Positions 36,819-47,662 of a stretch of 64,000 nt of DNA are shown piece by piece. The notes below the pieces were generated by a model. It was not told where the DNA came from. It ran no database searches and saw nothing but the letters and a program-made list of their open reading frames with translations. Source of the stretch: a bacterium. Its GTDB lineage: Bacteria > Joyebacterota > Joyebacteria > Joyebacterales > Joyebacteraceae. Numbering within the stretch: the first letter of the stretch is position 1; the number at the start of each line of letters is the position of its first letter. The DNA is taken from the NCBI GenBank assembly GCA_025774245.1, contig JALGWI010000002.1, forward strand, positions 62,001-126,000, written 5' to 3'. The position numbers were made by a program, and so were the translations under genes.

Positions 36819-38996
36819 TCAGGGTGATTGGGCCGGGGCCTCGTCCTGCCCGGGCTCGACGCCCGGCGCGTTGTTCTGGTCGGCGCTGTCGGGCGGCGCC
36901 TGCGCGGCGTCTGCCTCGGTGGCGTCCGTCTCCACGGTGGGCGTCTCCGCGGCGTCCACCTCAGCGGAGGCTGGCTCCGACTGCTCGTTCGTCGGGGGCG
37001 GCTCGTCCGGAGGCTCCTCCTGCGTCGCCTGCTCGACCGGCGGCTCCAGGCTCTCGGGAGCCGCGTCGGCGTCAGCGCCGTCGATCCCGCCTTCAACGCC
37101 ACCCTCGATCCCACCTTCAACGCCACCCTCGACGCCACCTTCGACGGCGTCCTCGGTCCCGCCCTCCGCGTCCACTTCGACGGGCGGCCCGGCGGAAGGA
37201 GGCCCTTCCGTCGCGGCTGCCTCCACCGCGGCCGCCTTCGTCGCGGCGCTCTCCACTCCGAGGCCGGTCATCGGCGGCCCGACCAGCGGGATCGGCTCGA
37301 TGCCGAGCCGCTCGCGCGCGGCGTTGGCCTGCTCGGTGCGCGGGAACCTGCCGATCACACCCCGGTACCAGTTGAGCGCGGCGGCGGTATCGCCGACGGC
37401 GGTCTCGAGCGCCCAGGCGACGGCGAGCCCCGCCCTCGGTGCGGCCTCGCTCGTCGGGTAGTCCTCCACGACCTTCTTGTACTGAACGAGCGCCTTGTCG
37501 ACGTTCTCGATCCGGAAGAGGTAGATCTCGCCCAGATGGAAGTACGCGTCGGCGATCTCCTCATCCGGGGGGCCGGTCGCGCGGGGCTCTGCCCTCGCAT
37601 CCGGCGGGCGTTCCGTCTGCGCGGGATCGGGTCGGCCGGGCTCGCCACCCTGCTGACCTTCGGGACCGGCCATTCCGGGCAAAGGGTCGACACCGGCCGC
37701 GGCGAGGGAATCGGGCGGCCCGGTCTCAACGCCCTCCCCGGTCGGGGGCGAGAGCGCCGTCACGTGCGCCGTGTCGACGATCGAAGTGGCAGCTCCGGAG
37801 GAGTCCGCCGCCGCTCCCGGTCCCTCGCCCGTCCCTTCGGTCACGCCTGGCTCGGCGGTCTCCTCTGCCTCCGAGGCGGCCTCGCCCGCAGCCGCCGTGG
37901 CCGCGACCGACGTTCCTCGCTCTATGGTCGCTATGAAGCGTTTCATCGCCTCGACGTCACGGGCGGCCTGGGTCGCGATCTCGCCGGCCTCGCTCCGCGG
38001 GGCCTCCTCCCGCGCCTTCTCGAACGACGCCAGGGCCTCGTCGAGCGACTCCAGCCAGTCGCGATGGATCAGGCCGATCCTGTAGTGGGCCGCGGCCGAG
38101 GCGTCCGATCTCGGGTGGCCGAGATAGACCCCCTCGTACGTCGAGATCGCCTTCTCGAGATCGCCGAGCTCCTCGTACCCTCGCGCCTTGAGAAGGAGGA
38201 TTCGATCCAGGTTATCCTGATCGATGGTCCGACGCTCGAGATCTTCGAGGATGACGAGCCCCTCCTCGATGTCGCCCGGGGTGAGTTTGACCTCCGAGAG
38301 CTTGAGCCTCGCCTCGAAGAGAAGCTGGCCCACCGCGTCCTCGTCGGCGACGGCCGCGTAGTGGCGAGCCGAGTCGAGGTACCGCTCGAGCGCCAGGTAG
38401 CACTCCGCGGCGCTGAAGTGGATCTCGGCGGCCCGGTCGCTGTCGGGGAAGCGCTCGAGCGCCTCCGTGTAGACCGCGGCCGCTTCCTCGTAGAGTTCCC
38501 TCTCCTTGAGACCCTCGCCGATCAGAAAGAGCGCGTCGTCGGAGAGATCGTGAGGCGGATCGGCGTTGGCCAGATCCTCGAGGAGGCTCTCGGCCGAGAT
38601 GGTGCTGCCCTTGGCCACCATGACGGCGGCGAGCATGTACTCGGCCTCGGGTCTGAGCTCGCTGTTCGGGTGGACGGCGAGGAACTCCGTGAGCTTGGAC
38701 TCCGCGCTCTCGTACTTGCCCTGGTAGTAGAGCGAGCTTCCTATGAGCAGGTACGCGTCGTCGGCCCAGCTCGTGTCGGCGTGCTTGCGGAGCACGACCC
38801 CGCTCTTCTCGATCGCGCGCTCGTAGAGCTCAATCTCCTGGGCGCCCGGCTCGGAGTCGGGAGGGCGTTCCTCCCGGAGGGTCGCGGCCTCCTCGGCGGC
38901 GAGCTCGGCGTTGTGGAAGGTGTTGTAGTACACGCAGCTCTGTGAGGAGATGAGCGCGAGGGAGATGAGAAGGAGAACGGGGGATCTCTTCAACAC
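36819..38996 (-). CDS. TPR-rich lipoprotein
   Basis: 725 residues from GTG 38996. Signal peptide SPVLLLISLALISSQSC with a lipobox Cys, followed by VYYNTFHNAELAAEEA, a signature found in FCB-group lipoproteins. TPR-like helices span about residues 60-330 and again about 470-590 (IADAYFHLGEIYLFRIENVD). A low-complexity Ala/Gly/Glu/Pro linker lies at about 360-470, and the C-terminal 130 residues are acidic with VEGG repeats. Such proteins often serve as assembly factors (BamD/YbgF-like). Function here is unknown. It lies upstream of glmM on the same strand. Confidence 0.75.
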   Translation of the reverse strand: MLKRSPVLLLISLALISSQSCVYYNTFHNAELAAEEAATLREERPPDSEPGAQEIELYERAIEKSGVVLRKHADTSWADDAYLLIGSSLYYQGKYESAESKLTEFLAVHPNSELRPEAEYMLAAVMVAKGSTISAESLLEDLANADPPHDLSDDALFLIGEGLKERELYEEAAAVYTEALERFPDSDRAAEIHFSAAECYLALERYLDSARHYAAVADEDAVGQLLFEARLKLSEVKLTPGDIEEGLVILEDLERRTIDQDNLDRILLLKARGYEELGDLEKAISTYEGVYLGHPRSDASAAAHYRIGLIHRDWLESLDEALASFEKAREEAPRSEAGEIATQAARDVEAMKRFIATIERGTSVAATAAAGEAASEAEETAEPGVTEGTGEGPGAAADSSGAATSIVDTAHVTALSPPTGEGVETGPPDSLAAAGVDPLPGMAGPEGQQGGEPGRPDPAQTERPPDARAEPRATGPPDEEIADAYFHLGEIYLFRIENVDKALVQYKKVVEDYPTSEAAPRAGLAVAWALETAVGDTAAALNWYRGVIGRFPRTEQANAARERLGIEPIPLVGPPMTGLGVESAATKAAAVEAAATEGPPSAGPPVEVDAEGGTEDAVEGGVEGGVEGGIEGGVEGGIDGADADAAPESLEPPVEQATQEEPPDEPPPTNEQSEPASAEVDAAETPTVETDATEADAAQAPPDSADQNNAPGVEPGQDEAPAQSP
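37081..37148 (-). repeat. 12-bp tandem repeats encoding Val-Glu-Gly-Gly units
   Basis: Five or more copies of a 12-bp unit (variants of GGTGGCGTTGAA on the minus strand) encode VEGGVEGGIEGG-type sequence in the C-terminal part of the TPR lipoprotein. Such short repeats can change in copy number. Confidence 0.7.
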
Positions 38997-39066
38997 GGGT
39001 TCGTCTGACTCCTTCGGAGGTCTGAGCGAGACAGCAGCAGCGGGATCGGGAGATCCGTTCCAGCTC

Positions 39067-40566
<1,500 letters not shown>

Positions 40567-40570
<4 letters not shown>

Positions 40571-41403
40571 GCGGCACCTCCCCGGCTCCCCGCGAGCACG
40601 CCCTCGACGACTTCGCCGACGGTCACGGCCGCCTCCGGGATCGGGTATCCGGCCTCGCGGAGCCGCGCCGCGATCTCCATGGCCGAAGGGCGCGCGAGCC
40701 CCCATTCCGCCAGACGGTCTGATCGGCGGAAGAGCTCGCCCGGCGACCCGTCGAACACCACGCGTCCGCCCGCGAGAACGATCGCCCTCGACGAGAGCGT
40801 GATCTCGTCCGGGAACTGCGTGACGTGGATGACCGTCCGCGCCGTGTCGCGCCCAAGCTCCCGGAGGATCTCCCACACCTCTCGCCGCCCGACGCCGTCG
40901 AGGAGCGAGGTCGGCTCGTCGAGAGCGAGGCAGTCGGGGCGCATCGCGAGCACGGCCGCGATCGCGACGCGCTGCTTCTCGCCACCCGAGAGCCGGTGCG
41001 GCGCCCGGTCGCGGAGACGGACGAGGTCGAGTCGCTCGAGCGCCTCCTCGATCCTCGCCGCGATCTCGCCGGACGGCAGACCCAGGTTCTCCATCCCGAA
41101 AGCGAGCTCCCGTTCGACGGTCGTGCTCACGAGCTGGTTGTCCGGGTTCTGGAAGATGAGGCCGACGCGACGGCGGACCTCCCAGACGTTAGCGGGGTCG
41201 CTCGTGTCGAGCCCGTCGACGATGACGCGTCCGCTCGTCGGAAGAAGGAGGGCGTTCAGGAGCCTGACGAGGCTCGTCTTGCCGGAGCCGCTCGGCCCCA
41301 CGATCGCGACGGCCTCGCCCTCGCCGATCGTGAGGCTCACGTCGGTGAGAGCAGCCCGCGCGGCGCCGTCGTAGGTCAGGTTGACGTTCGAGAGTTCGAT
41401 CAA
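40567..41403 (-). CDS. ECF-type transporter ATP-binding protein (EcfA1-like)
   Basis: 278 residues from TTG 41403 (GGGGA upstream). Walker A is IVGPSGSGKTSLVRLLNAL, the Q-loop is LIFQNPDNQLVSTTVERE, the signature is RLSGGEKQRVAIAAVLAM, and Walker B is CLALDEPTSLLDG. QNPDNQ is diagnostic for cobalt/ECF-type ATPases. It would form a heterodimer with the next gene to power vitamin or metal uptake; the cargo cannot be told because the membrane subunits are absent. Confidence 0.88.
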
Positions 41404-41433
41404 GCGTCGTCCCCGCTCTCGCTCGTGCCGGTG

Positions 41434-42252
41434 CTATCGGTCCTCTGCACCCGCGCCCCTCGCCAGCTCCTCGAGCCTCGCGCGCGCCCTGCCCGCCCAG
41501 ACGCCGTCGGGGAAACGCCTCAGATAGGAATCGAGATGGACGATCGCCTCTCCCCGCCGCCCGAGCTGGAGCTCCGCGATCGCTCTGGAGTAGTGCGCGT
41601 CCTCGAGGTCGGGGTCGATGTCGAGAACCCGCTCGAAGGCCGAGAGGGCCTGTTCGGTCCGGCCCTCATCGAAGTAGGCCTTCCCGAGCGCGAAGAGGGC
41701 GTCGGGATCGTCGGGCCTCAAGGCGGTCGCCCGCTCGAGCGCCGCGGCCGCGCGCGCCGTGTCGCCCCCCATCAGGAGCACGACGCCCAGGTTGTACCCG
41801 GCGTCGAAGAACTGGGGATCGGCCGTGAGTGCCGCGCGAAACTCCTCCTCGGCTTTCTGGAGGTCGCCGCGCTCGGCGAACGTGGTCCCGCGGTTGTAGA
41901 GGATCTTCGCCTCGGTCCTCCGCTTGTAGCGCGACACGTCCTCCTCGCCGACCGGCACGCGCACGAGGGCGCCCGGGTCCAGCTCGGTGTCCTCGGACAC
42001 GTCGTTGACCTCGGCGAGGTAGTCGGCGGCTGCCCGGTCGCCGTAGAAGTCGTCGGCGATCGACGACAGCGTCTCGCCCCCGGAGGCCGGATACGAGATG
42101 ATCTCGACGGTATCGACGCCGCTTCCGCTCGTGCCCGGATGACCCGCGCAGCCCGCGAGGAGCACGAGCACGAGGAACGCCGCCAGCGTACGCCAACGCG
42201 CCGGCGTGAGAACCGCGTCGCACCGTGTGCCCGGCCGCGTCCTAGCTTCCAT
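41434..42252 (-). CDS. LysM and TPR domain lipoprotein
   Basis: 272 residues. The signal peptide with lipobox is LAAFLVLVLLAGCAG. A LysM-like domain (residues 45-100: GGETLSSIADDFYGD, VNDVSEDTELDPGALVRVPV) is followed by about four TPR units (ILYNRGTTFAERGDLQKAE, AGYNLGVVLLMGGDTARAA, ALFALGKAYFDEGRTEQAL, AHYSRAIAELQLGRRGEAI). It is probably an envelope scaffold that binds peptidoglycan. Its start overlaps the end of dusB by 11 nt, so it is cotranscribed. Confidence 0.82.
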   Translation of the reverse strand: MEARTRPGTRCDAVLTPARWRTLAAFLVLVLLAGCAGHPGTSGSGVDTVEIISYPASGGETLSSIADDFYGDRAAADYLAEVNDVSEDTELDPGALVRVPVGEEDVSRYKRRTEAKILYNRGTTFAERGDLQKAEEEFRAALTADPQFFDAGYNLGVVLLMGGDTARAAAALERATALRPDDPDALFALGKAYFDEGRTEQALSAFERVLDIDPDLEDAHYSRAIAELQLGRRGEAIVHLDSYLRRFPDGVWAGRARARLEELARGAGAEDR

Positions 42253-43240
42253 CGACGTTCTCCTCTCCTCCCGCTCGTCCCGCCACCGCCAGCGCTCCAG
42301 CGAGCCGTGCCCGGACGCGCTCGTGCTCGTCGATCCGCACGAGTTCCGCCCGGAGCCGCGACGCTCCAGGGAAGCCGCGGAAGTACGCGACGAGGTGCTT
42401 CCTCATCTCGAAGACGCCACGCTTCTCACCCTTCTCCTCGATCATGAGATCGGCGTGCCGCATGGCGAGTTCGATCCGGTCCGCGAGAGACGGCGGCGTG
42501 GAAGCGTTGCCGGTCGCCTCGAGATCGCGCGACTGCCCGAAGATCCACGGGTTCCCGACCGCCGCGCGGCCGATCATCACGGCGTCGCACGACGTCTCGC
42601 TCATCATTCTGAGGGCATCCTCGGGCGAGCGGACGTCGCCGCTTCCGATCACCGGAATGCCGAGCTCCGCCTTGACGGCGCGGACGATCGACCAGTCGGC
42701 AGACCCCGTGAACCCCTGGGCCCTCGTCCTCGGGTGGACGGCAACGGCCGCGACGCCCCGGGCCTCGACCGTCCGGGCCGCCTCGACGGCGTTCGGGGAG
42801 TCGACGTCCCACCCGCTCCTGATCTTCACCGTCACGGGGAGATCGCTGGCCTCGACCACGGCCGACGCGATCTCGGCCAGGAGCCCCAGGTCGCGCATGA
42901 GGGCCGATCCGGCGCCCGACTTCACGACCTTCTTCGCGGGACACCCGGCGTTCAGGTCGATGACGTCGGGCCCCATGGCCGCGGCGGCGGCGGCGGCCCG
43001 GGCCATGCTCTCGGGCCGCGCCCCGAAGATCTGGAAGGCGATCGGGCGTTCCTCCTCGCGGAACCGCAGGAGGGCGAGCGTCTTCTCGCCGCCCCGCACG
43101 ATCCCCTCGGCGCTCACCATCTCCGTCCAGACCATCGACGCGCCGGCGCGCCGGCACAGGAGCCTCATCGGGCTGTCCGTGATGCCGGCCAGGGGCGCCA
43201 GGAGGAACCTGCCGTCGAGCGCCACTCCCCCGATTGTCAT
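42242..43240 (-). CDS. dusB: tRNA-dihydrouridine synthase (DusB-like)
   Basis: 332 residues from ATG 43240. FMN-barrel motifs: FLLAPLAGITDSPMRLLCRR, ARPIAFQIFG-type EERPIAFQIFGARPE, the catalytic Cys in DLNAGCPAKKVVKSGAGSAL, VTVKIRSGWD and HPRTRAQGFTGSADW, then MIGRAAVGNPWIF. It reduces uridines in the tRNA D-loop. The promoter -10 (TATACT) ends only 6 nt before the ATG, suggesting a leaderless transcript; an in-frame start at 43276 lies upstream of the predicted transcription start and is rejected. Confidence 0.93.
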   Translation of the reverse strand: MTIGGVALDGRFLLAPLAGITDSPMRLLCRRAGASMVWTEMVSAEGIVRGGEKTLALLRFREEERPIAFQIFGARPESMARAAAAAAAMGPDVIDLNAGCPAKKVVKSGAGSALMRDLGLLAEIASAVVEASDLPVTVKIRSGWDVDSPNAVEAARTVEARGVAAVAVHPRTRAQGFTGSADWSIVRAVKAELGIPVIGSGDVRSPEDALRMMSETSCDAVMIGRAAVGNPWIFGQSRDLEATGNASTPPSLADRIELAMRHADLMIEEKGEKRGVFEMRKHLVAYFRGFPGASRLRAELVRIDEHERVRARLAGALAVAGRAGGEENVDGS

Positions 43241-43246
43241 GGCCGC

Positions 43247-43276
43247 AGTATAGGGGCCTGTGCTTCGGGCCGTCAA
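43247..43276 (-). promoter_or_regulatory. Sigma70-type promoter of dusB, giving a probable leaderless mRNA
   Basis: On the minus strand TTGACG (43276-43271), an 18 bp spacer and TATACT (43252-43247), followed by GCGGCC and the ATG. The predicted start coincides with the start codon. Confidence 0.7.
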
Positions 43277-43330
43277 GGAACCCCCTCTGGCCCTGCCCGC
43301 GCCCTCCGTCGCGCGTCCGAGCGGGCGGGG

Positions 43331-43366
43331 GAAAAAGCAGGGGCGGCGCAGCCTGTGCGCCGCCCC
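43331..43366 (-). terminator. Intrinsic terminator after the ctp gene
   Basis: Perfect 11-bp stem GGGGCGGCGCA/TGCGCCGCCCC with a 5-nt loop, followed on the minus strand by TGCTTTTTC. It ends the tmk-ctp unit. Confidence 0.85.
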
Positions 43367-43397
43367 GATACGATGTGGCGTTTCGCCGGAAGGGCCG

Positions 43398-44990
43398 CTA
43401 GTCGACGGCGACCGGCTCGTAGGATTCCGCGAGCGAGAAGAGATCGTCGAGCGTCGTCGCCTCGCGCGCCAGCTCGGCGGTGCGGGTCACCTGTCCGTCG
43501 CCCTCCGCCGCGATCCTGTACGCGATCTCGCGGCTCTCGTACTTCCTGGCCAGGTCGCGCCGGATCGAGAGCTCGGCGTCGGATCGCACCTCCTCGAGGT
43601 CGCTCCGCTCGTACTCGAACTCGTCCTCGACGAGGAAGTCAAGGAACGCGTTCCACAGACGATCGTCGACGGCGAAATCGGCCGGAGGCTCAGGATGGTC
43701 GGCCGCGTAGGAGATCGCGAACTCGAAGAACTCCTCACGACGCTCGAGGTCGACGACGAGATCGGGCCTCCGGATGGCCTCGATCTCGATGTCGGGCGTG
43801 ACGCCACCGCCGCCGTAGACGATCCGCCCCGCCGCGGTGTGATACTCCGGCTTCTCGACCTCGACCTCCTCGCCCTCCTCACCCTCCGCCAGCTCCTCCT
43901 CGTCCGTGTCCCACCGCTCCGGCTTCTCGATGAGCCGACCGCTCGCGATGTACCACTTGGCGGTCGTGAGCTTCATCGCGCATTCCTTCGTGAGCGGCCT
44001 CAGGCGCATGAGCGTCTGCACCGACCCCTTGCCGAAGCTCGTGGTCCCGACGACGATGCCGCGGTCCCAGTCCTGGATCGCGCCGGCGAGAATCTCCGAC
44101 GCGCTCGCGCTCCCGCCGTTGATGAGCACGAGGATCGGGAAGTCCCTCTCGTACCGCGCGGCGGTCCGCGCGTGGTAGTCGACGTTCTGCCCCTTGAGCC
44201 GACCCTTCGTGCTCACGACGAGTTCGCCACGATCGAGGAAGATGTCGCTCACGTCGACCGCCTGCGACAGGAGACCGCCGGGGTTGCTCCGAAGGTCGAG
44301 GACGAGGCTCTTCATTCCCTGGTCCTCGAGCGCCGACAGCGCCTCCCTGATCTCGTCGGCCGTCGTCCGCGAGAAACGGGAGACGCGAACGTACCCGACG
44401 CCGTCGTCGACCATGAACGAGTACGGAACGCTGTCGATCTTGATGATGTCGCGCGTGACGGTGTAGTCGAGGAGGTCCTCGACGCCCTCCCGCAGGATCG
44501 TGATCGTGACCTCCGTGCCGGGCTCGCCGCGGAGGAGCTTGATCGCTCCGTCGACCGTGATCCCGCGGGTCGTCTCGCCTTCGATCCTGACGATCCTGTC
44601 GCCGGACTGGATTCCCAGATCGTAGGCGGGCGTTCCCTCGATGGGACTCACGACCGTGAGGACGCCGTCGCGGACGGTGATCTGGATCCCGAGCCCCCCG
44701 AACTCACCCTCGGTCACCACCTGGAAATCGCTGAAGTCCTTCTCGTCGAGGAAGACCGAGTACGGATCGAGCGAGGAGAGCATCCCCCGGATCGCGCCGT
44801 ACATGAGGTCCTTGGCGTCCACCTCCTCGACGTAGGCCCCCTCGATCTTGGCGAGCGAGTCGTTGAAGAGGTCGAGATACGTGTAGAGGTCCTTCCCCGC
44901 GCTCACCCTCTCGACGGCCCAGCCGCCGAGGACGATCCCGATGATGAGCGCCGTGAGGACAGGTGCGAATCGCCTGAATCTCCGTGTCAT
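43398..44990 (-). CDS. C-terminal processing peptidase (S41 family, CtpA/Prc-like)
   Basis: 530 residues. An N-terminal signal anchor (VLTALIIGIVLGGWAV) is followed by YGAIRGMLSSLDPYSVFLDE. The PDZ domain includes GEFGGLGIQITVRDG and GIQSGDRIVRIEGE. The S41 protease domain contains LVLDLRSNPGGLL, the catalytic Ser in NGGSASASEILAGA, and the Lys in SFGKGSVQTL. An acidic insert EEELAEGEEGEEVEVE lies in the C-terminal third. It degrades or trims envelope proteins in the periplasm. Its start overlaps tmk by 4 nt. Confidence 0.94.
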   Translation of the reverse strand: MTRRFRRFAPVLTALIIGIVLGGWAVERVSAGKDLYTYLDLFNDSLAKIEGAYVEEVDAKDLMYGAIRGMLSSLDPYSVFLDEKDFSDFQVVTEGEFGGLGIQITVRDGVLTVVSPIEGTPAYDLGIQSGDRIVRIEGETTRGITVDGAIKLLRGEPGTEVTITILREGVEDLLDYTVTRDIIKIDSVPYSFMVDDGVGYVRVSRFSRTTADEIREALSALEDQGMKSLVLDLRSNPGGLLSQAVDVSDIFLDRGELVVSTKGRLKGQNVDYHARTAARYERDFPILVLINGGSASASEILAGAIQDWDRGIVVGTTSFGKGSVQTLMRLRPLTKECAMKLTTAKWYIASGRLIEKPERWDTDEEELAEGEEGEEVEVEKPEYHTAAGRIVYGGGGVTPDIEIEAIRRPDLVVDLERREEFFEFAISYAADHPEPPADFAVDDRLWNAFLDFLVEDEFEYERSDLEEVRSDAELSIRRDLARKYESREIAYRIAAEGDGQVTRTAELAREATTLDDLFSLAESYEPVAVD

Positions 44991-45667
44991 GTCTGCCTTC
45001 CTCGTTGTTCGCTCTCGGGAGCGAGGAACTCGTCGATCCTGCTGACGATGATTGCGGTGATCTCGTCCTTCGCGAGGCGCGCATCGATCGTGACGTACCT
45101 GAAAGGGTCTCGGTCGGCCGCCTGGAGATAGGCCTCCCGGACCCTCTCGTGAAACTCGAGCGCCTCGCTCTCGATCCTGTCTCGTCCGTCGGGCCGGCCG
45201 CCAGAGCGCTCGACCAGCCTCTCGAGTCCCTCCTCGGGATCGAGGTCGAGGAGGAAGGTCACATCTGGTTTGACGCCGTGTGTGGCCACATGGTTCAACG
45301 ATTCGACAAGTTCGACGCCGAGCTTCCGTCCCCCTCCCTGGTAGGCCACGCTGGCGTCCCCGTAGCGGTCGGATATCACGACCACCCCCCGCTCGAGGCC
45401 GGGCGCGACCACCCGGGCGACGTGCTCGGCACGGGACGCAAGATAGAGGAAGAGCTCGGTCTCGGGCAGCATCCCGGCCTGCCCGTGGTCGAGGAGGATG
45501 GCGCGGAGGTCCTCGCCGAGCGGGGTCCCGCCAGGTTCGCGGCTGACGATCACGGGAACGCCCCGCGCTTCGAGGTGCAAGGCCAGGGCCGCGACCTGCG
45601 TCGATTTCCCGCAGCCCTCCACTCCCTCGAAGGTAACGAAGAGGCCCATGAGATCGCTCGTCGGCAT
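44987..45667 (-). CDS. tmk: Thymidylate kinase
   Basis: 226 residues. The P-loop is FEGVEGCGKSTQVAAL, the DR(Y/H) motif is VISDRYGDASVAYQGGGRK, and SREPGGTPLGEDLRAILLD and FLLDLDPEEGLERL complete the family signature. It phosphorylates dTMP to dTDP. It is followed by ctp with a 4-nt overlap and preceded by a hairpin terminator that isolates it from the inositol genes. Confidence 0.95.
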   Translation of the reverse strand: MPTSDLMGLFVTFEGVEGCGKSTQVAALALHLEARGVPVIVSREPGGTPLGEDLRAILLDHGQAGMLPETELFLYLASRAEHVARVVAPGLERGVVVISDRYGDASVAYQGGGRKLGVELVESLNHVATHGVKPDVTFLLDLDPEEGLERLVERSGGRPDGRDRIESEALEFHERVREAYLQAADRDPFRYVTIDARLAKDEITAIIVSRIDEFLAPESEQRGRQT

Positions 45668-45693
45668 CGCGTGCTCCGCTCGGGTCCGATGCG

Positions 45694-45722
45694 CCTCAGG
45701 CCGGGCACGGCCCGGCCTGAGG
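45694..45722 (-). terminator. Hairpin terminator after the inositol-phosphate synthase gene
   Basis: Perfect 12-bp stem CCTCAGGCCGGG/CCCGGCCTGAGG with a 5-nt loop, about 55 bp beyond the stop codon. No T-run follows, so it may work with Rho. Confidence 0.5.
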
Positions 45723-45776
45723 GATCACAGGTCTTGACGGCGCGTGTCCTGGCCGTCCGTGAGGCGAAGGAGAACG

Positions 45777-46922
45777 CTACGAGCCGGACAGCTCCTCGAC
45801 GAGTTTCTCGTCGGCGACTCCCTCCGCGACCGCTCGCGGCTTCGAGTGCTCCTCGATGAACTCCTCCGTCATCCGCCTTGCGTCGTCGTCCCGGTACTGC
45901 GTCGGCGGCGACTTGAAGAAGTAGGAGGACGGGGCATCGATCGCGCCCGAGAGCCCGCTGTCGAGGGCGAGCTTCATGCAGCGCACGGCGTCGATCATGA
46001 CGCCGGCGGAGTTCGGCGAGTCCCAGACCTCGAGTTTCATCTCGGCGTTCAGGGGGACGTCCCCGAACGTCGTCCCCTCCATCCGGATGTAGGCCCACTT
46101 CCTGTCGGTGAGCCACGGGACGTAGTCGGACGGGCCGATGTGCACGTTGTCCTTGCCGATGTCGTAGTCGAGCTGAGACGTCACGGCGTTCGTCTTCGAG
46201 ATCTTCTTCGACTCGAGTCGCGAGCGCTCGAGCATGTTCAGGAAGTCGGTGTTGCCGCCGACGTTCAGCTGGCTCGTCCGCTCCAGTTTGACGCCGCGAT
46301 CGAGGAAGAGCCTCGTCATGACGCGGTGGACGATCGTCGCGCCGACCTGCGACTTGACGTCGTCGCCCATCACCGGAAGCCCCTTCTTCTCGAAGCGCTG
46401 CTGCCAGTAGCGCTCCCGGGCGATGAAGACGGGGATGCCGTTCACGAAGCCGCACCCCGCCTCGAGGATCTGCTCGACGTACCACTTCGTCGCTTCCTCG
46501 CTCCCCACGGGGAGGAAACTGACGACGACGTCGGTCTTCGTGTCCTTCAGGAGCTCGATGATGTCCTCGGTCGGGCCGGGCGCCTTCTCGATAATCTCCG
46601 ACAGGTACTTCCCCAGGCCGTCGTGCGTCATGCCCCTCGCCACACGCACACCCAGCCTCGGCACGTCGCTGAACTTGTAGGTGTTGTTCGGCTCGGTGAA
46701 GATCGCCTCGGACACGTCCTTGCCGACCTTGTTCTTGTCGATGTCGATCGCCGCCGAGAACTCGACGTCACCGATGTGGTAGCCGCCGAGATTCACGTGC
46801 ATGAGTCCCGGCACGAAGTCGTCGCAGGCGGCGTTCTTGTAGTACTCGACGCCCTGGACGAGCGACGAGGCGCAGTTGCCGACCCCGATGATCGCGACCC
46901 TCACCTTCTTGTCTCTGGCCAT
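45777..46922 (-). CDS. ino1: myo-Inositol-1-phosphate synthase
   Basis: 381 residues from ATG 46922. The NAD-binding start is [19 protein letters not shown], and the rest matches the bacterial/archaeal short form: [25 protein letters not shown]-like [33 protein letters not shown], and [18 protein letters not shown] with [10 protein letters not shown]. It converts glucose-6-phosphate to inositol-1-phosphate. The upstream neighbour is a CDP-alcohol phosphatidyltransferase, so the two together would make a phosphatidylinositol-type lipid. A longer upstream frame (to 47054) runs into that neighbour and is rejected. Confidence 0.95.
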   Translation of the reverse strand: MARDKKVRVAIIGVGNCASSLVQGVEYYKNAACDDFVPGLMHVNLGGYHIGDVEFSAAIDIDKNKVGKDVSEAIFTEPNNTYKFSDVPRLGVRVARGMTHDGLGKYLSEIIEKAPGPTEDIIELLKDTKTDVVVSFLPVGSEEATKWYVEQILEAGCGFVNGIPVFIARERYWQQRFEKKGLPVMGDDVKSQVGATIVHRVMTRLFLDRGVKLERTSQLNVGGNTDFLNMLERSRLESKKISKTNAVTSQLDYDIGKDNVHIGPSDYVPWLTDRKWAYIRMEGTTFGDVPLNAEMKLEVWDSPNSAGVMIDAVRCMKLALDSGLSGAIDAPSSYFFKSPPTQYRDDDARRMTEEFIEEHSKPRAVAEGVADEKLVEELSGS

Positions 46923-46959
46923 GGATGTAACCCCCGGAAGGACCTTGACGCCGGCGGCC

Positions 46960-47556
46960 TCAGGCTCTCCGCTTGCCGAGGACGTACCGGATTCGCTGGA
47001 ATGCTGTGACGTGCGACAGGATCGCGAGAACCCAGAGCGCCACCCGGAAGACAACGGGCCCGAGAAACGCCCCCACGATCAGAATGATCAACCGCTCCGG
47101 CCGCTCGGCGATGCCGACCTGGCAGTCCTCGCCGACGGCCTCAGCCCTGGCCCGCGTGTAGCTCACCATGAGCGACCCGGCCAGCGCAATGAGCACGACC
47201 GCCGCCGTCGCCGTCTCGGGTCCGCGCGGGGAGCGATGGAGGTAGTAGAAGAGCGCTCCCAGGAAGACGACGATCTCCGAATAACGGTCGATCGTGGAAT
47301 CGAGGAAGGCGCCCGCCGGCGTCACCGTGTTCCCGGCGCGTGCGGCCGCCCCGTCGATCATGTCGCAGATCCCGGCGAGGATCAGCAAGAGACCCGCGCC
47401 GATGAAGTGCCCCCTCGCCAGACTCCAGCCCGCCAGTGCGGACAGGACGAACCCCGCGTACGTGATCGCCGCGGGCGGAACGCCGAGGTCGGCGAGAAAA
47501 CGCCCCAGAGGACTGACGAATCTTCGGATGCTGCTCTTCAACCCGCTCGCCGCCAT
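46960..47556 (-). CDS. CDP-alcohol phosphatidyltransferase, probably phosphatidylinositol-phosphate synthase
   Basis: 198 residues with four to six transmembrane helices. The full catalytic signature D-x2-D-G-x2-A-R-x8-G-x3-D-x3-D is present as [18 protein letters not shown] and FLDSTIDR. It starts with [20 protein letters not shown]. It joins a CDP-diacylglycerol to an alcohol. The next gene makes inositol-1-phosphate, so the likely product is phosphatidylinositol phosphate, as in actinobacteria. The substrate assignment rests on this context. Confidence 0.82.
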   Translation of the reverse strand: MAASGLKSSIRRFVSPLGRFLADLGVPPAAITYAGFVLSALAGWSLARGHFIGAGLLLILAGICDMIDGAAARAGNTVTPAGAFLDSTIDRYSEIVVFLGALFYYLHRSPRGPETATAAVVLIALAGSLMVSYTRARAEAVGEDCQVGIAERPERLIILIVGAFLGPVVFRVALWVLAILSHVTAFQRIRYVLGKRRA

Positions 47557-47612
47557 CGTCGGAACGCCCGTTCCTGTCGGAGGCTACGATCGACCTATAC
47601 CCAGAATACTAC

Positions 47613-47642
47613 ATCCTATCACTCCACCGAGCCGCTCGTCAA
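47613..47642 (-). promoter_or_regulatory. Sigma70-type promoter for the inositol-lipid gene pair
   Basis: On the minus strand TTGACG (47642-47637), an 18 bp spacer and TAGGAT (47618-47613), about 55 bp upstream of the start at 47556. Confidence 0.65.
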
Positions 47643-47662
47643 GCCCCGCCGGTGGCCACCGT

